From: Streptomyces mashuensis
GTDB taxonomy: Bacteria > Actinomycetota > Actinomycetes > Streptomycetales > Streptomycetaceae
Assembly (NCBI RefSeq): GCF_014654785.1
Contig: NZ_BNBD01000022.1
Coordinates: 1 to 64,000, forward strand
Reading direction: 5' to 3'
Length of the DNA stretch: 64,000 nt
Shown here in pieces: positions 26,471 to 34,291 of this stretch. Numbering within the stretch: the stretch's first letter is position 1; each line of letters begins with the position of its first letter. The notes under the pieces were generated by a model. It made no database searches. It saw nothing but the letters and a program-made list of their open reading frames with translations, and was not told the DNA's origin. Both the position numbers and the translations under genes were made by a program.

Positions 26471-26845
26471 ATGCGGAAGCTGGGCGGTACGGAGGTCGTC
26501 CGGATCACCGGGGCCCGTCGGGGCCTGGCGGAGGACGTCCGCGGACGGCAGCGCCGGTATGTGATCTCGATGGGGATCCGTACGGTGTCGGTGGTGCTCA
26601 CCGTGGTCCTGTGGAACGTCGAGCGTTACGTGGCGATGAGCACCCTGGTCCTGGGCGCGCTGCTGCCGTACGTGGCCGTGGTGATAGCCAACGCGGGCCG
26701 GGAGAGGCCGCCTTCGCTGCCGGGAACGTTCGTGCCGGCGCCGACGCGTCCGGTGCTGACGGCCGGGCCGGGTGGCGGTCCGGCGGAACCGGTGGCGGAA
26801 GCCGACGGGCCGGCGCGGGGCGATCAGGGCGCCGGGCGCGGCTGA
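26471..26845 (+). CDS. DUF3099 membrane protein
   Basis: 124 aa. It has an N-terminal cytosolic segment (RITGARRGLAEDVRGRQRRY), two membrane helices (MGIRTVSVVLTVVLW; LVLGALLPYVAVVIANAG) and a Pro/Gly-rich tail. The RRYVISMGIRT and YVAVVIANAGRE motifs match DUF3099 of actinobacteria. No function is established. It is divergent from the GlsB-type gene. Confidence 0.85.
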   Translation: MRKLGGTEVVRITGARRGLAEDVRGRQRRYVISMGIRTVSVVLTVVLWNVERYVAMSTLVLGALLPYVAVVIANAGRERPPSLPGTFVPAPTRPVLTAGPGGGPAEPVAEADGPARGDQGAGRG

Positions 26846-26941
26846 TCCTCCGGTTCCGGGGGCGGTGTCCGGGGCGCCGCGGACGGCCGGCGGGCGTCCA
26901 TCGGACAAGCTCAAGAAAACCTCAAATCAATCATGTGGATC

Positions 26942-27048
26942 GGTGCCCCCGGACGGGCACCCCGTGACATACTTCGTAGGCGCTCCGCATCCCCCGTCGG
27001 AGCGACAGACCGACGCCGGGCGGCTCCCCCCGTGGCTGCCCGGCGTCG
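26942..27048. other. two hairpins upstream of small zinc-ribbon-like gene
   Basis: Two inverted repeats lie in the 238-bp spacer: GGTGCCC/GGGCACC (26942-26961) and an 11-bp stem CGACGCCGGGC/GCCCGGCGTCG (27011-27048, 16-nt loop). They may end DUF3099 transcription or insulate the next gene. Confidence 0.45.
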
Positions 27049-27083
27049 CCGTGTCCACGTGCGGGTCGCGTAGGGTCGGGGGC

Positions 27084-27347
27084 GTGAACGCCCCGCTGAA
27101 CGCCGACGCCAACAGCCCCTCCCCCGCCGTGATCTGCTCCGCCAAAGGCTGCCGTGCCGCGGCCGTGTGGGTGCTGGCGTGGAACAACCCCAAGCTGCAC
27201 ACGCCCGAACGGCGCAAGACGTGGCTGGCGTGCGACGAGCACCGGGAGCACCTGTCGCAGTTCCTGGCGGTGCGGGGCTTCCTGAAGGACGTCGTGCCGC
27301 TGGCGGAGTGGGAGGCGCGGCAGGAGCGGCCCCCGGCCGCGCAGTAG
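27084..27347 (+). CDS. small conserved actinobacterial protein with Cys/His motif
   Basis: 87 aa, no named function. A cluster of possible metal ligands is visible: ICSAKGCRAAAVWVL, then CDEHREHLSQFL (two Cys, one Cys-x2-His and a further His). Conserved tryptophans (VLAWNNPKLH; TWLACDEH) suggest a small compact fold. The GTG at 27084 sits where transcription would begin from a TAGGGT -10 element at 27071-27076, so the message may be leaderless. It is convergent with moaA. Confidence 0.75.
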   Translation: MNAPLNADANSPSPAVICSAKGCRAAAVWVLAWNNPKLHTPERRKTWLACDEHREHLSQFLAVRGFLKDVVPLAEWEARQERPPAAQ

Positions 27348-27375
27348 CAGTCCCCGAACCGCCCTCGGGCCGCTG

Positions 27376-28401
27376 TCAGCCGCCGATCGCCGACATCGGG
27401 CGGCGCGGCTGGAGGAACGCCGGGTCGTCGAGGCCCGAGCCCGCCTTCTTGCCGAGCATCGCGGTGCGCCAGCGGGCGGCCAGTTCGTCGTCGCCGGCGC
27501 CCGAGCGCAGGGCGCCCCGCAGGTCCGTCTCCTCGGTCGCGAACAGACAGGTGCGTATCTGCCCGTCGGCGGTCAGCCGGGTGCGGTCGCAGGCCCCGCA
27601 GAAGGGGCGGGTGACCGAGCCGATGACGCCGACGCGGGCCGGGCCGCCGTCGACGAGCCAGCGCTCGGCCGGCGCGGAGCCGCGCTCGTCCTCGCCCTCG
27701 GGGGTCAGCGTGAAGCGGGTGCGCAGGCTCGCCAGGATGTCCTCGGCGCTGATCATCGCCTCGCGCCGCCAGCCGTGCTGGGCGTCGAGCGGCATCTGCT
27801 CGATGAAGCGCAGCTCGTAGTGGTTCTCGACGGCCCAGGCGAGCAGGTCGGGGGCCTCGTCGGCGTTGAGGCCGGGCATCAGCACGGAGTTGACCTTGAC
27901 GGGGTCGAGTCCGGCGGCGCGGGCGGCGGCCAGGCCCTCCAGAACGTCGTGGTGGCGCTTGCGCCGAGTCAGGGCGGCGAAGACGTCGGGGCGCAGGGTG
28001 TCGAGGGAGACGTTGACGCGGTCGAGCCCGGCGGCCTTGAGCGCGGGCGCGGTGCGGGCCAGGCCGATGCCGTTGGTGGTGAGGGAGAGCCGGGGACGGG
28101 GGGTGAGGGCGGCGCAGCGCTCGACGATGCCGGTGAGCCCGGGGCGGAGCAGGGGTTCGCCGCCGGTGAAGCGGACCTCGGTGACGCCGAGGCGGGTGAC
28201 GGCGATGCCGACGAGGCGCACGATCTCGTCGTCGGTGAGCAGGTCGGGCTTGGCGAGCCAGGCCAGGCCCTCCTCGGGCATGCAGTAGGTGCAGCGCAGG
28301 TTGCACCGGTCGGTGAGGGACACGCGCAGGTCGGTGGCGACGCGCCCGTAGCCGTCGATGAGCACGTGTGGCCTCCCCCGCGGTTCCGGACTGCTCGGCA
28401 C
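27376..28401 (-). CDS. moaA: GTP 3',8-cyclase MoaA
   Basis: 341 aa radical SAM enzyme of molybdenum-cofactor synthesis. The N-terminal cluster site is LTDRCNLRCTYCMPEEGL, with the SAM motif RFTGGEPLLR. The second cluster is formed by FCGACDRTRLTADGQIRTC near the C-terminus. The protein ends in the conserved Gly-Gly (MSAIGG) needed for activity. It converts GTP to 3',8-cH2GTP. GTG start at 28401. No other mo- gene lies nearby. Confidence 0.95.
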   Translation of the reverse strand: MPSSPEPRGRPHVLIDGYGRVATDLRVSLTDRCNLRCTYCMPEEGLAWLAKPDLLTDDEIVRLVGIAVTRLGVTEVRFTGGEPLLRPGLTGIVERCAALTPRPRLSLTTNGIGLARTAPALKAAGLDRVNVSLDTLRPDVFAALTRRKRHHDVLEGLAAARAAGLDPVKVNSVLMPGLNADEAPDLLAWAVENHYELRFIEQMPLDAQHGWRREAMISAEDILASLRTRFTLTPEGEDERGSAPAERWLVDGGPARVGVIGSVTRPFCGACDRTRLTADGQIRTCLFATEETDLRGALRSGAGDDELAARWRTAMLGKKAGSGLDDPAFLQPRRPMSAIGG

Positions 28402-28433
28402 TGCTCGACTGTTCGTTCCAGGCAGCGTACGCG

Positions 28434-28473
28434 ATCGCCCGGGGCACCGGCACGTGCCGGTGCCCCGGGCGAT
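28434..28473. terminator. terminator downstream of symporter gene
   Basis: Perfect 40-bp palindrome (ATCGCCCGGGGCACCGGCAC and its complement with no spacer), 22 bp after the symporter stop, between two minus-strand units. Confidence 0.88.
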
Positions 28474-28495
28474 GGGCGTGGGTGGGGCGGGTGGG

Positions 28496-30154
28496 TCAGT
28501 GCGCGCCGTAGCCGGTGAGGGAGCGGACCTCGAGTTCGGCGTACTTCTGCGGGTCGGCGGCCTCGCGGGAGAGGAGGGAGCCGGCCCAGCCGAGGAGGAA
28601 GCCCAGCGGGATGGAGACGAGGCCGGGGTTGCCCAGCGGGAACCAGTCGAAGCTCATGCCGGGGAAGAGGGCCTTGGGGTTGCCGGAGACGACCGGCGAG
28701 AAGATCACCAGGGTCACGGAGGAGACCAGTCCGCCGTAGATCGACCACAGGGCGCCGCGGGTGGTGAAGCGCTTCCAGAAGAGGCTGTAGAGGATGGTGG
28801 GCAGGTTGGCCGACGCGGCCACGGCGAAGGCGAGGGCCACCAGGGCGGCGGTGTTGAGCCGGTGGGCGAAGATGCCCAGCAGGATGGAGACGGCGCCGAT
28901 GACGACCGCCGCGATCTTCGCGGTGAGGATCTCCTCCTTCTCGCTGGTGCGGCCCTTGCGGATGACGTTGGCCCACAGGTCGTGCGCGAAGGACGCGGAG
29001 GAGGCCAGCGTCAGCCCGGCGACCACGGCGAGGATGGTGGCGAAGGCGACGGCGGAGATCACGGCGAGCAGGATGGCGCCGCCGGTGGAGCCGGCGCCGC
29101 CGCCGATCTCCTGGGCGAGCAGCGGTGCGGCGGTGTTGCCCGACTCGTTGGACGCGGTGATGGCCTTGGGCCCGACGAGGGCGGTGGCGCCGAAGCCGAG
29201 CGCGATGGTCATCAGGTAGAACGCGCCGATGATGCCGATGGCCCAGTTCACGGACGTCCGGGCGGCGCGCGCGGTGGGCACGGTGTAGAAGCGGATGAGG
29301 ATGTGCGGCAGCCCGGCGGTGCCCAGGACGAGGGCGAGGCCGAGCGAGAGGAAGTTGAGCTTGGACGTGCTGTCCTTGCCGTACTGCAGCCCGGGTTCGA
29401 GGAACGCCTGGCCCTTGCCGCTGGCCTCGGCGGCGCGGCCGAGGAGGGTGGAGATGTTCCAGTGGAACTTGGTGAGCACCAGCACGGTGATGAGCAGCGT
29501 GCCGGCGATGAGCAGCACCGCCTTGACGATCTGCACCCAGGTGGTGCCCTTCATGCCGCCGACGGTCACGTAGAGCACCATGACCAGGCCGACGAGGACG
29601 ATGATCCAGCGCCGTGACGCCTCGCCGCTCGCGCCCAGCAGCAGGGCGACGAGGGCGCCGGCGCCGACCATCTGGGCCAGCAGGTAGAAGATGGAGACGA
29701 CGATGGTGGAGGTGCCGGCGGCGGTGCGGACGGGGCGCTGCCGCAGCCGGTGGGCGAGGACGTCGGCCATGGTGAAGCGGCCGGAGTTGCGCAGCGGTTC
29801 GGCGACGAGCAGCAGGGCGACGAGCCAGGCCACGAGGAAGCCGATGGAGTAGAGGAATCCGTCGTAGCCGTAGAGCGAGATGGCGCCGGCGATGCCGAGG
29901 AAGGACGCGGCGGACATGTAGTCGCCGGAGACGGCCAGGCCGTTCTGGAAGCCGGAGAAGGAGCGGCCGCCGGCGTAGAAGTCGGTGGCGTCCTTGGTCT
30001 GCCGGCCGGCCCAGACGGTGATGGCGAGGGTGATGGCGACGAAGACGGAGAACAGGCTGATGATCAGCGTGCGGTGGTCGCCGGCCCCGCCGCCGGCGGC
30101 CAGCGGCTGGGCCGCGGTGTGCCAGGTTCCGGTGGCGATCGGGGGGTTGGTCAT
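28496..30154 (-). CDS. sodium:solute symporter, ActP (acetate permease)-like
   Basis: 552 aa with 13-14 predicted membrane helices of the SSS family. ActP-like motifs are TKDATDFYAGGRSFSGFQNG, LAVSGDYMSAASFLGIAG, VTVGGMKGTTWVQIVKA and GTAGLPHILIRFYTVP. It likely brings in acetate or other short monocarboxylates with sodium. It is coupled to the DUF485 gene (ATGA overlap, 30151-30154), the same pair as yjcH-actP in enterobacteria. A CRP-like site lies upstream of the operon. Confidence 0.92.
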   Translation of the reverse strand: MTNPPIATGTWHTAAQPLAAGGGAGDHRTLIISLFSVFVAITLAITVWAGRQTKDATDFYAGGRSFSGFQNGLAVSGDYMSAASFLGIAGAISLYGYDGFLYSIGFLVAWLVALLLVAEPLRNSGRFTMADVLAHRLRQRPVRTAAGTSTIVVSIFYLLAQMVGAGALVALLLGASGEASRRWIIVLVGLVMVLYVTVGGMKGTTWVQIVKAVLLIAGTLLITVLVLTKFHWNISTLLGRAAEASGKGQAFLEPGLQYGKDSTSKLNFLSLGLALVLGTAGLPHILIRFYTVPTARAARTSVNWAIGIIGAFYLMTIALGFGATALVGPKAITASNESGNTAAPLLAQEIGGGAGSTGGAILLAVISAVAFATILAVVAGLTLASSASFAHDLWANVIRKGRTSEKEEILTAKIAAVVIGAVSILLGIFAHRLNTAALVALAFAVAASANLPTILYSLFWKRFTTRGALWSIYGGLVSSVTLVIFSPVVSGNPKALFPGMSFDWFPLGNPGLVSIPLGFLLGWAGSLLSREAADPQKYAELEVRSLTGYGAH

Positions 30155-30540
30155 TCCGCGGCCTCCATGCGCGCCTTGAGGGCCTCGGCCTTGGGGTCGA
30201 TCTTCGCGGCGGCGTGCCGCGCGTACCACCAGGCGATGAGGAAGGTGGTGAGGAACTGGGCCAGGCCGAGGACGAAGGCCACGTTGACGTGGCCCAGGAC
30301 CCGGATGTCCATGAAGGAGCCGGCGTAGTTGGACAGCAGGACGTAGAGCAGGTACCAGGTGACGAAGGCGAGCGTGAGCGGGAACGCGAAGGAGCGGTGG
30401 GCGCGCCGGAGTTCGGCGAACTCCTCGCTCTGCTGGGCCCGGACGAAACGATCGTGCTGGGCGGGGATGGTCGGGCGGGCCGGCTCGTCCGGCCCCTCGG
30501 CTGCGGTCGGTGGGGTCCCGACGGCCTCTTCTGAGTCCAC
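30151..30540 (-). CDS. DUF485 (YjcH-like) membrane protein
   Basis: 129 aa: ~45 acidic, proline-rich residues, then the DUF485 domain with two membrane helices (SFAFPLTLAFVTWYLLYVLL; VNVAFVLGLAQFLTTFLIAWWYARHA) and the motif FAELRRAHRSFAFPL. It is a small partner of ActP-type symporters. GTG at 30540 is chosen because AGGAGA lies just upstream. It is the first gene of the symporter operon. Confidence 0.9.
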   Translation of the reverse strand: MDSEEAVGTPPTAAEGPDEPARPTIPAQHDRFVRAQQSEEFAELRRAHRSFAFPLTLAFVTWYLLYVLLSNYAGSFMDIRVLGHVNVAFVLGLAQFLTTFLIAWWYARHAAAKIDPKAEALKARMEAAE

Positions 30541-30625
30541 GGCTTCTCCTGGTGAGGGAACGCGTAGAGGGGTTACGAGGGATGTGAGGCGATGCGTGAG
30601 GGAAAACGGGCGCAAAGCCATGGCC

Positions 30626-30641
30626 TGTGACCCGGATCACG
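30626..30641. promoter_or_regulatory. CRP-like binding site upstream of DUF485-symporter operon
   Basis: TGTGACCCGGATCACG fits the TGTGA-N6-TCACA pattern at all positions but the last. It lies 86 bp upstream of the GTG of the DUF485 gene. Streptomyces and mycobacterial Crp proteins use GTG-N8-CAC, which is present exactly. Confidence 0.5.
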
Positions 30642-30886
30642 CATCGTAGAGCGCGACCGCAGTATGCGACAGAGCCCGGCCCGGCGAACGGCCCCGCCGT
30701 GGCCGGAGGCGGCACGACCGGCCGCCGCCGGGCCCGTCGACCCAGGTGCGAGCGCTGTCCCGGCCCACTGGCCGCGGTCCCCCGGCCGACGGCCCTCCGG
30801 CAGCGCGAAGTTGACGGCGCCCTGCCCGCGGCCGGCACGGAGCGGACGCCCGCGCTGACATACGGGCATCTTTCCCGATGAATTCA

Positions 30887-30915
30887 TTGCCTGGGGCCAA
30901 GATCGGCGCTAGCTT
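30887..30915 (+). promoter_or_regulatory. promoter of subtilase gene
   Basis: TTGCCT (30887-30892), 17-nt spacer, TAGCTT (30910-30915): vegetative-type promoter about 67 nt before the ATG. Confidence 0.6.
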
Positions 30916-30981
30916 CACTCGTCATGTACCCGTCCACGCGCCTCCGCGCCTGGACGGTTTTCCGGATGATGTGGAGAACCC

Positions 30982-32538
30982 ATGGCTCCTCTGCGTTCCA
31001 GACGGCGGCACGCCCTGCTGGCGGCCCCCGTCGGACTGGCGCTCACCGCCTCCCTCGGCTTCCTGCCCGGCGCCGCCTCGGCCGCCCCGCAGGGCACGAC
31101 GGCCAAGGCCGCCGTGACGACGGACGGCCCGCTGCTGTCGTACGTGGTCAACACCGGTACGGACCGCGCGACCCTGACGAAGGTGAAGAAGGCGGTGACC
31201 CAGGCCGGTGGCACCATCGTCGTCTCGTACGACCGAATAGGCGTCATCGTCGCGCACTCGAAGAACCCCGCGTTCGGTGCCACGCTGCGGGCCGTCCCGG
31301 GCGTGCAGTCGGCAGGCGCCACCCGCACCGCGCCGATCACCGCGGCCGCCACCACCGACTACGGCAAGCCGGAGAAGCTCGACCTCGCCAAGCTCGGCAA
31401 GGACGGCGCCCGTTCGCCGGCGCGCTCGGCCGGCAGCGGCGCGGAGCCGCTGGAGGGCCTCCAGTGGGACCTCGGCGCGATCGGCGCCGACAAGGCCGCC
31501 AAGATCAACCCGGGCAGCAAGAAGGTGACGGTCGCCGTCATCGACACCGGCGTGGACGACACCCACCCGGACCTCGCCCCCAACTTCTCCGCGAGCCAGT
31601 CCGCCAGCTGCGTCAGCGGCAAGGCCGACACCTCGCCCGGCGCCTGGCGTCCCCACAACCCGGAGAAGGACTACCACGGCACGCACGTCGCGGGCACGAT
31701 CGCCGCGGCCCGCAACGGCGTCGGCGTCGCCGGTGTCGCCCCGGGCGCCAAGGTCTCCGCCATCAAGGTGAGCACCCCGGACGACAAGAGCCTCTTCTAC
31801 GCCGAGAGCGTCGTCTGCGCGTTCGTCTTCGCCGCCGACCACGGCGTGTCCGTGACGAACAACAGCTACTACGTCGACCCGTGGCTGTTCAACTGCCCCG
31901 ACAACGCGGACCAGAAGGCCATCGCCGACGCGGTCGGCCGCGCCGCGAAGTACGCCGAGGGCAAGGGCATCGTCAACGTCGCCTCCGCGGGCAACGACAA
32001 CTACGACCTCGCGGCCAAGGAGATCAACGACACCTCCAGCCCGAACGACACCACCCCGGCGCCGCGCAAGGTCAACCCCAAGCAGTGCCTGGACGTCCCG
32101 GCGCAGCTGCCCGGCGTGATCACCGTCTCGGCCACCGGCCCCACGGGCGCCAAGTCGTACTACTCGAACTACGGCCTGGACGCCGTGGACGTCGCCGCGC
32201 CCGGCGGCGACAAGATCCAGGTGCCCGAGCTGCCCGCCAAGGACGGCCGCATCCTCTCCACGATGCCGGGCGGCGACTGGGCCTACCTCCAGGGCACCTC
32301 GATGGCGGGCCCGCACGTGGCCGGCGTGGTCGCGCTGATGAGGAGCGCGCACCCCAAGTCCAGCCCGCAGGAGATCCAGTGGATGCTGAAGGCCCAGGCC
32401 AAGAACCCGGGCTGCCCCACCACCGCGTACGACCCGGACGGCACCGGCAAGTGGAAGGCCTCGTGCACCGGCACGAAGCACATCAACAGCTTCTACGGCT
32501 ACGGCATCGTCGACGCCCTGGCGGCGGTCAAGAAGTGA
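30982..32538 (+). CDS. secreted S8 family peptidase (subtilase)
   Basis: 518 aa. Signal peptide 1-35 (ending GAASA-A), an inhibitor-like propeptide (~50-115; LSYVVNTGTDRATLTKVKKA), then the subtilisin catalytic domain. The Asp is in VAVIDTGVDDTHPDL, His in HGTHVAGTIAA, the oxyanion Asn in TNNSYYVD, and Ser in GTSMAGPHVAGVVAL. It should be exported and self-activate. The ATG at 30982 follows GGAGAA. Its 3' end overlaps the convergent YhhN gene by 11 bp. Confidence 0.95.
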   Translation: MAPLRSRRRHALLAAPVGLALTASLGFLPGAASAAPQGTTAKAAVTTDGPLLSYVVNTGTDRATLTKVKKAVTQAGGTIVVSYDRIGVIVAHSKNPAFGATLRAVPGVQSAGATRTAPITAAATTDYGKPEKLDLAKLGKDGARSPARSAGSGAEPLEGLQWDLGAIGADKAAKINPGSKKVTVAVIDTGVDDTHPDLAPNFSASQSASCVSGKADTSPGAWRPHNPEKDYHGTHVAGTIAAARNGVGVAGVAPGAKVSAIKVSTPDDKSLFYAESVVCAFVFAADHGVSVTNNSYYVDPWLFNCPDNADQKAIADAVGRAAKYAEGKGIVNVASAGNDNYDLAAKEINDTSSPNDTTPAPRKVNPKQCLDVPAQLPGVITVSATGPTGAKSYYSNYGLDAVDVAAPGGDKIQVPELPAKDGRILSTMPGGDWAYLQGTSMAGPHVAGVVALMRSAHPKSSPQEIQWMLKAQAKNPGCPTTAYDPDGTGKWKASCTGTKHINSFYGYGIVDALAAVKK

Positions 32539-33262
32539 CGTCCGCGTGACGCGTACGGGTCCGGGTACGCGCACGTGAGCGGGAGGGACCGGGTGGCATC
32601 GCCCCGGTCCCTCCCGTGTTTCCGGGTTCCGTGCGCCCGGCGGCGGCCGCGAGCACGGCCAGGGCCAGCAGGCACTGGGCGGGCACGTACGTGGCCATGA
32701 CCCAGAACTGCGGGGCGGGCGCCTGCGGCCAGCCGGCCATGCGGCCCGCCAGCAACGTGTCGGAGAGCAGGAACAGCAGCCCGCCCGCGACGCCGGGCAG
32801 ACCGGTGGACGTCGCGCACAGCCCCGTCGCCGTCAGCAGCAGGCTGTACACCGCGACGGGCAGCCGCATCCCGGCGTCCAGCCCCGGCCACAGCAGCACC
32901 AGGACGGCGATCCAGGCGGCGGCGTACGGGACGGCGACCCGGTACGGGTGGCGGGGCCGGCTGCCGTGCCGGGCGAACAGCAGCAGGTAGCAGACGTGCC
33001 CGGCGGCGAACCCGCCCATGCCGAGCAGGAACAGCGTCCCGCCGTCGGCCAGCAGCAACGTGTCGCCCGCGCACCCCAGGAGCAGCGCGGCGGCGAGGAG
33101 GCGCGGCCCGCCGCTCAGTACGGCGTACAGCGCGAGCAGGGGCATCAGCGCCGGCTTGGTGACGTGGGCGACGGTGCCGGCGCCGGCGAGGAGGGCGCCG
33201 AGGTGGACGACGGTGACGGCGCCGAAGGCGGCGAACGCCGCTCGCGCGACCGCGGCCTTCAC
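32528..33262 (-). CDS. YhhN/TMEM86 family membrane protein (lysoplasmalogenase-like)
   Basis: 244 aa with about eight membrane helices. The two conserved acidic motifs of the YhhN/TMEM86 family are present: LLGCAGDTLLLADG and LLFLLSDTLLAGRM. Human TMEM86B of this family hydrolyses the vinyl-ether bond of lysoplasmalogens. The GTG start overlaps the stop of the upstream hydroxylase-like gene (GTGA, 33259-33262), so the two are translationally coupled. Its C-terminus (SRARTRTRTRHADVTS) overlaps the subtilase 3' end. A lipid-related role is inferred. Confidence 0.85.
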   Translation of the reverse strand: MKAAVARAAFAAFGAVTVVHLGALLAGAGTVAHVTKPALMPLLALYAVLSGGPRLLAAALLLGCAGDTLLLADGGTLFLLGMGGFAAGHVCYLLLFARHGSRPRHPYRVAVPYAAAWIAVLVLLWPGLDAGMRLPVAVYSLLLTATGLCATSTGLPGVAGGLLFLLSDTLLAGRMAGWPQAPAPQFWVMATYVPAQCLLALAVLAAAAGRTEPGNTGGTGAMPPGPSRSRARTRTRTRHADVTS

Positions 33263-34161
33263 GCGACCCGCCGGCTGACGGGGGCGGCGGAGGGGGTCTC
33301 GGGGCGTGGGGTCTTCACGGGCTCCCGCTTGGACGCGGGTTGCCAGCCCGGGCCGCGGAACAGGTGGCCCGCCCGGTCCCGCCAGGTGCGGGCCGCCCGG
33401 ATGTCGCGGGCGATGGCCACGTACTCGTGGGTGGCCACCCGCAGCGGGTTGTACGTGCGGATGTTCTTGGTCAGCCCGTAGACGGGACGTTTCTCCTCCG
33501 CCGTGAACGAGCCGAACAGCCGGTCCCAGACGATGAGGATGCCACCGTAGTTCCGGTCGAGGTAGTCGCCCTGGGAGGCGTGGTGGACCCGGTGGTGCGA
33601 GGGCGTGTTGAACACGTACTCCACGGGCCGCGGCAGCTTCCCCACGCGCTCGGTGTGCACCCAGAACTGGTAGACCAGGTTGGCGGAGGAGCAGAAGGCC
33701 ACGGCCGCCGGGTGGACGCCGGCGAGGATCATCGGCACGTAGAACGGCCAGACCGTCCACGACGTCCACGGCTGCCGCAGCGCGGTGGTGAAGTTGAACT
33801 TCCGGCTGGAGTGGTGCACGACGTGGCAGGCCCACAGGATGCGCACCACGTGGTGGGAGCGGTGGGACCAGTAGTAGAAGAAGTCCTGGACGAGGAGCAT
33901 CAGCGGCAGCGTCCACCACAGCACGGGCACGCGCAGCGGCGTCAGTTCGTACAGCGCCGTGTAGAGGGCGACGATCGGGATCTTCCACAGCGCGTCGAAG
34001 GCGAGACTGCCCAGCCCCATGCCGATGCTGGTCGCCGCGTCCTTGGCCGCGTAGCCCTCGGCCCGCTCGTCCGGGAGAAGCCGGTAGCTCACCATCTCCA
34101 GGACGGTGAGCAGGACGAAGGCGGGCACGGACCACAGCACGACATCGGGAAGGTGCGGCAT
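33259..34161 (-). CDS. fatty acid hydroxylase-superfamily protein, alkylglycerol monooxygenase-like
   Basis: 300 aa with four or five membrane helices and the eight-histidine di-iron site of the fatty-acid hydroxylase/sterol desaturase superfamily: YYWSHRSHH, HVVHHSS, and NTPSHHRVHHAS near residue 190. The C-terminal stretch (YQFWVHTERVG, YLDRNYGGILIVWDRLFGSF, PVYGLTKNIRTYNP) is very close in pattern to animal alkylglycerol monooxygenase (AGMO), which oxidatively cleaves ether lipids. Bacterial members have no proven substrate. It is followed by the coupled TMEM86-like gene. Confidence 0.88.
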   Translation of the reverse strand: MPHLPDVVLWSVPAFVLLTVLEMVSYRLLPDERAEGYAAKDAATSIGMGLGSLAFDALWKIPIVALYTALYELTPLRVPVLWWTLPLMLLVQDFFYYWSHRSHHVVRILWACHVVHHSSRKFNFTTALRQPWTSWTVWPFYVPMILAGVHPAAVAFCSSANLVYQFWVHTERVGKLPRPVEYVFNTPSHHRVHHASQGDYLDRNYGGILIVWDRLFGSFTAEEKRPVYGLTKNIRTYNPLRVATHEYVAIARDIRAARTWRDRAGHLFRGPGWQPASKREPVKTPRPETPSAAPVSRRVA

Positions 34162-34214
34162 GGCGGCACCATAAACGCGCCGACGGGGCTGCGGCTAGGG
34201 GCAGTTACCGCCGG

Positions 34215-34241
34215 GTACCCGGGGTGCCTTACCCCGGGTAC
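34215..34241 (-). terminator. terminator after FG-GAP gene 1
   Basis: 11-bp stem GTACCCGGGGT / ACCCCGGGTAC with loop GCCTT, 50 bp past the stop of the Rpf-FG-GAP gene. Confidence 0.75.
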
Positions 34242-34291
34242 CGTGGCGATGTGGTGGGTGCGGGCCGGGTGCGGGCCGGCCGCGGGCTGTG

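Larger units (their letters stand above)
30541..30981. other. 441-bp divergent intergenic region
   Basis: No gene is supported here. It carries a CRP-like palindrome at 30626-30641 on the symporter side and a vegetative-type promoter at 30887-30915 on the subtilase side. The middle part is GC-rich without evident structure. Confidence 0.5.
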
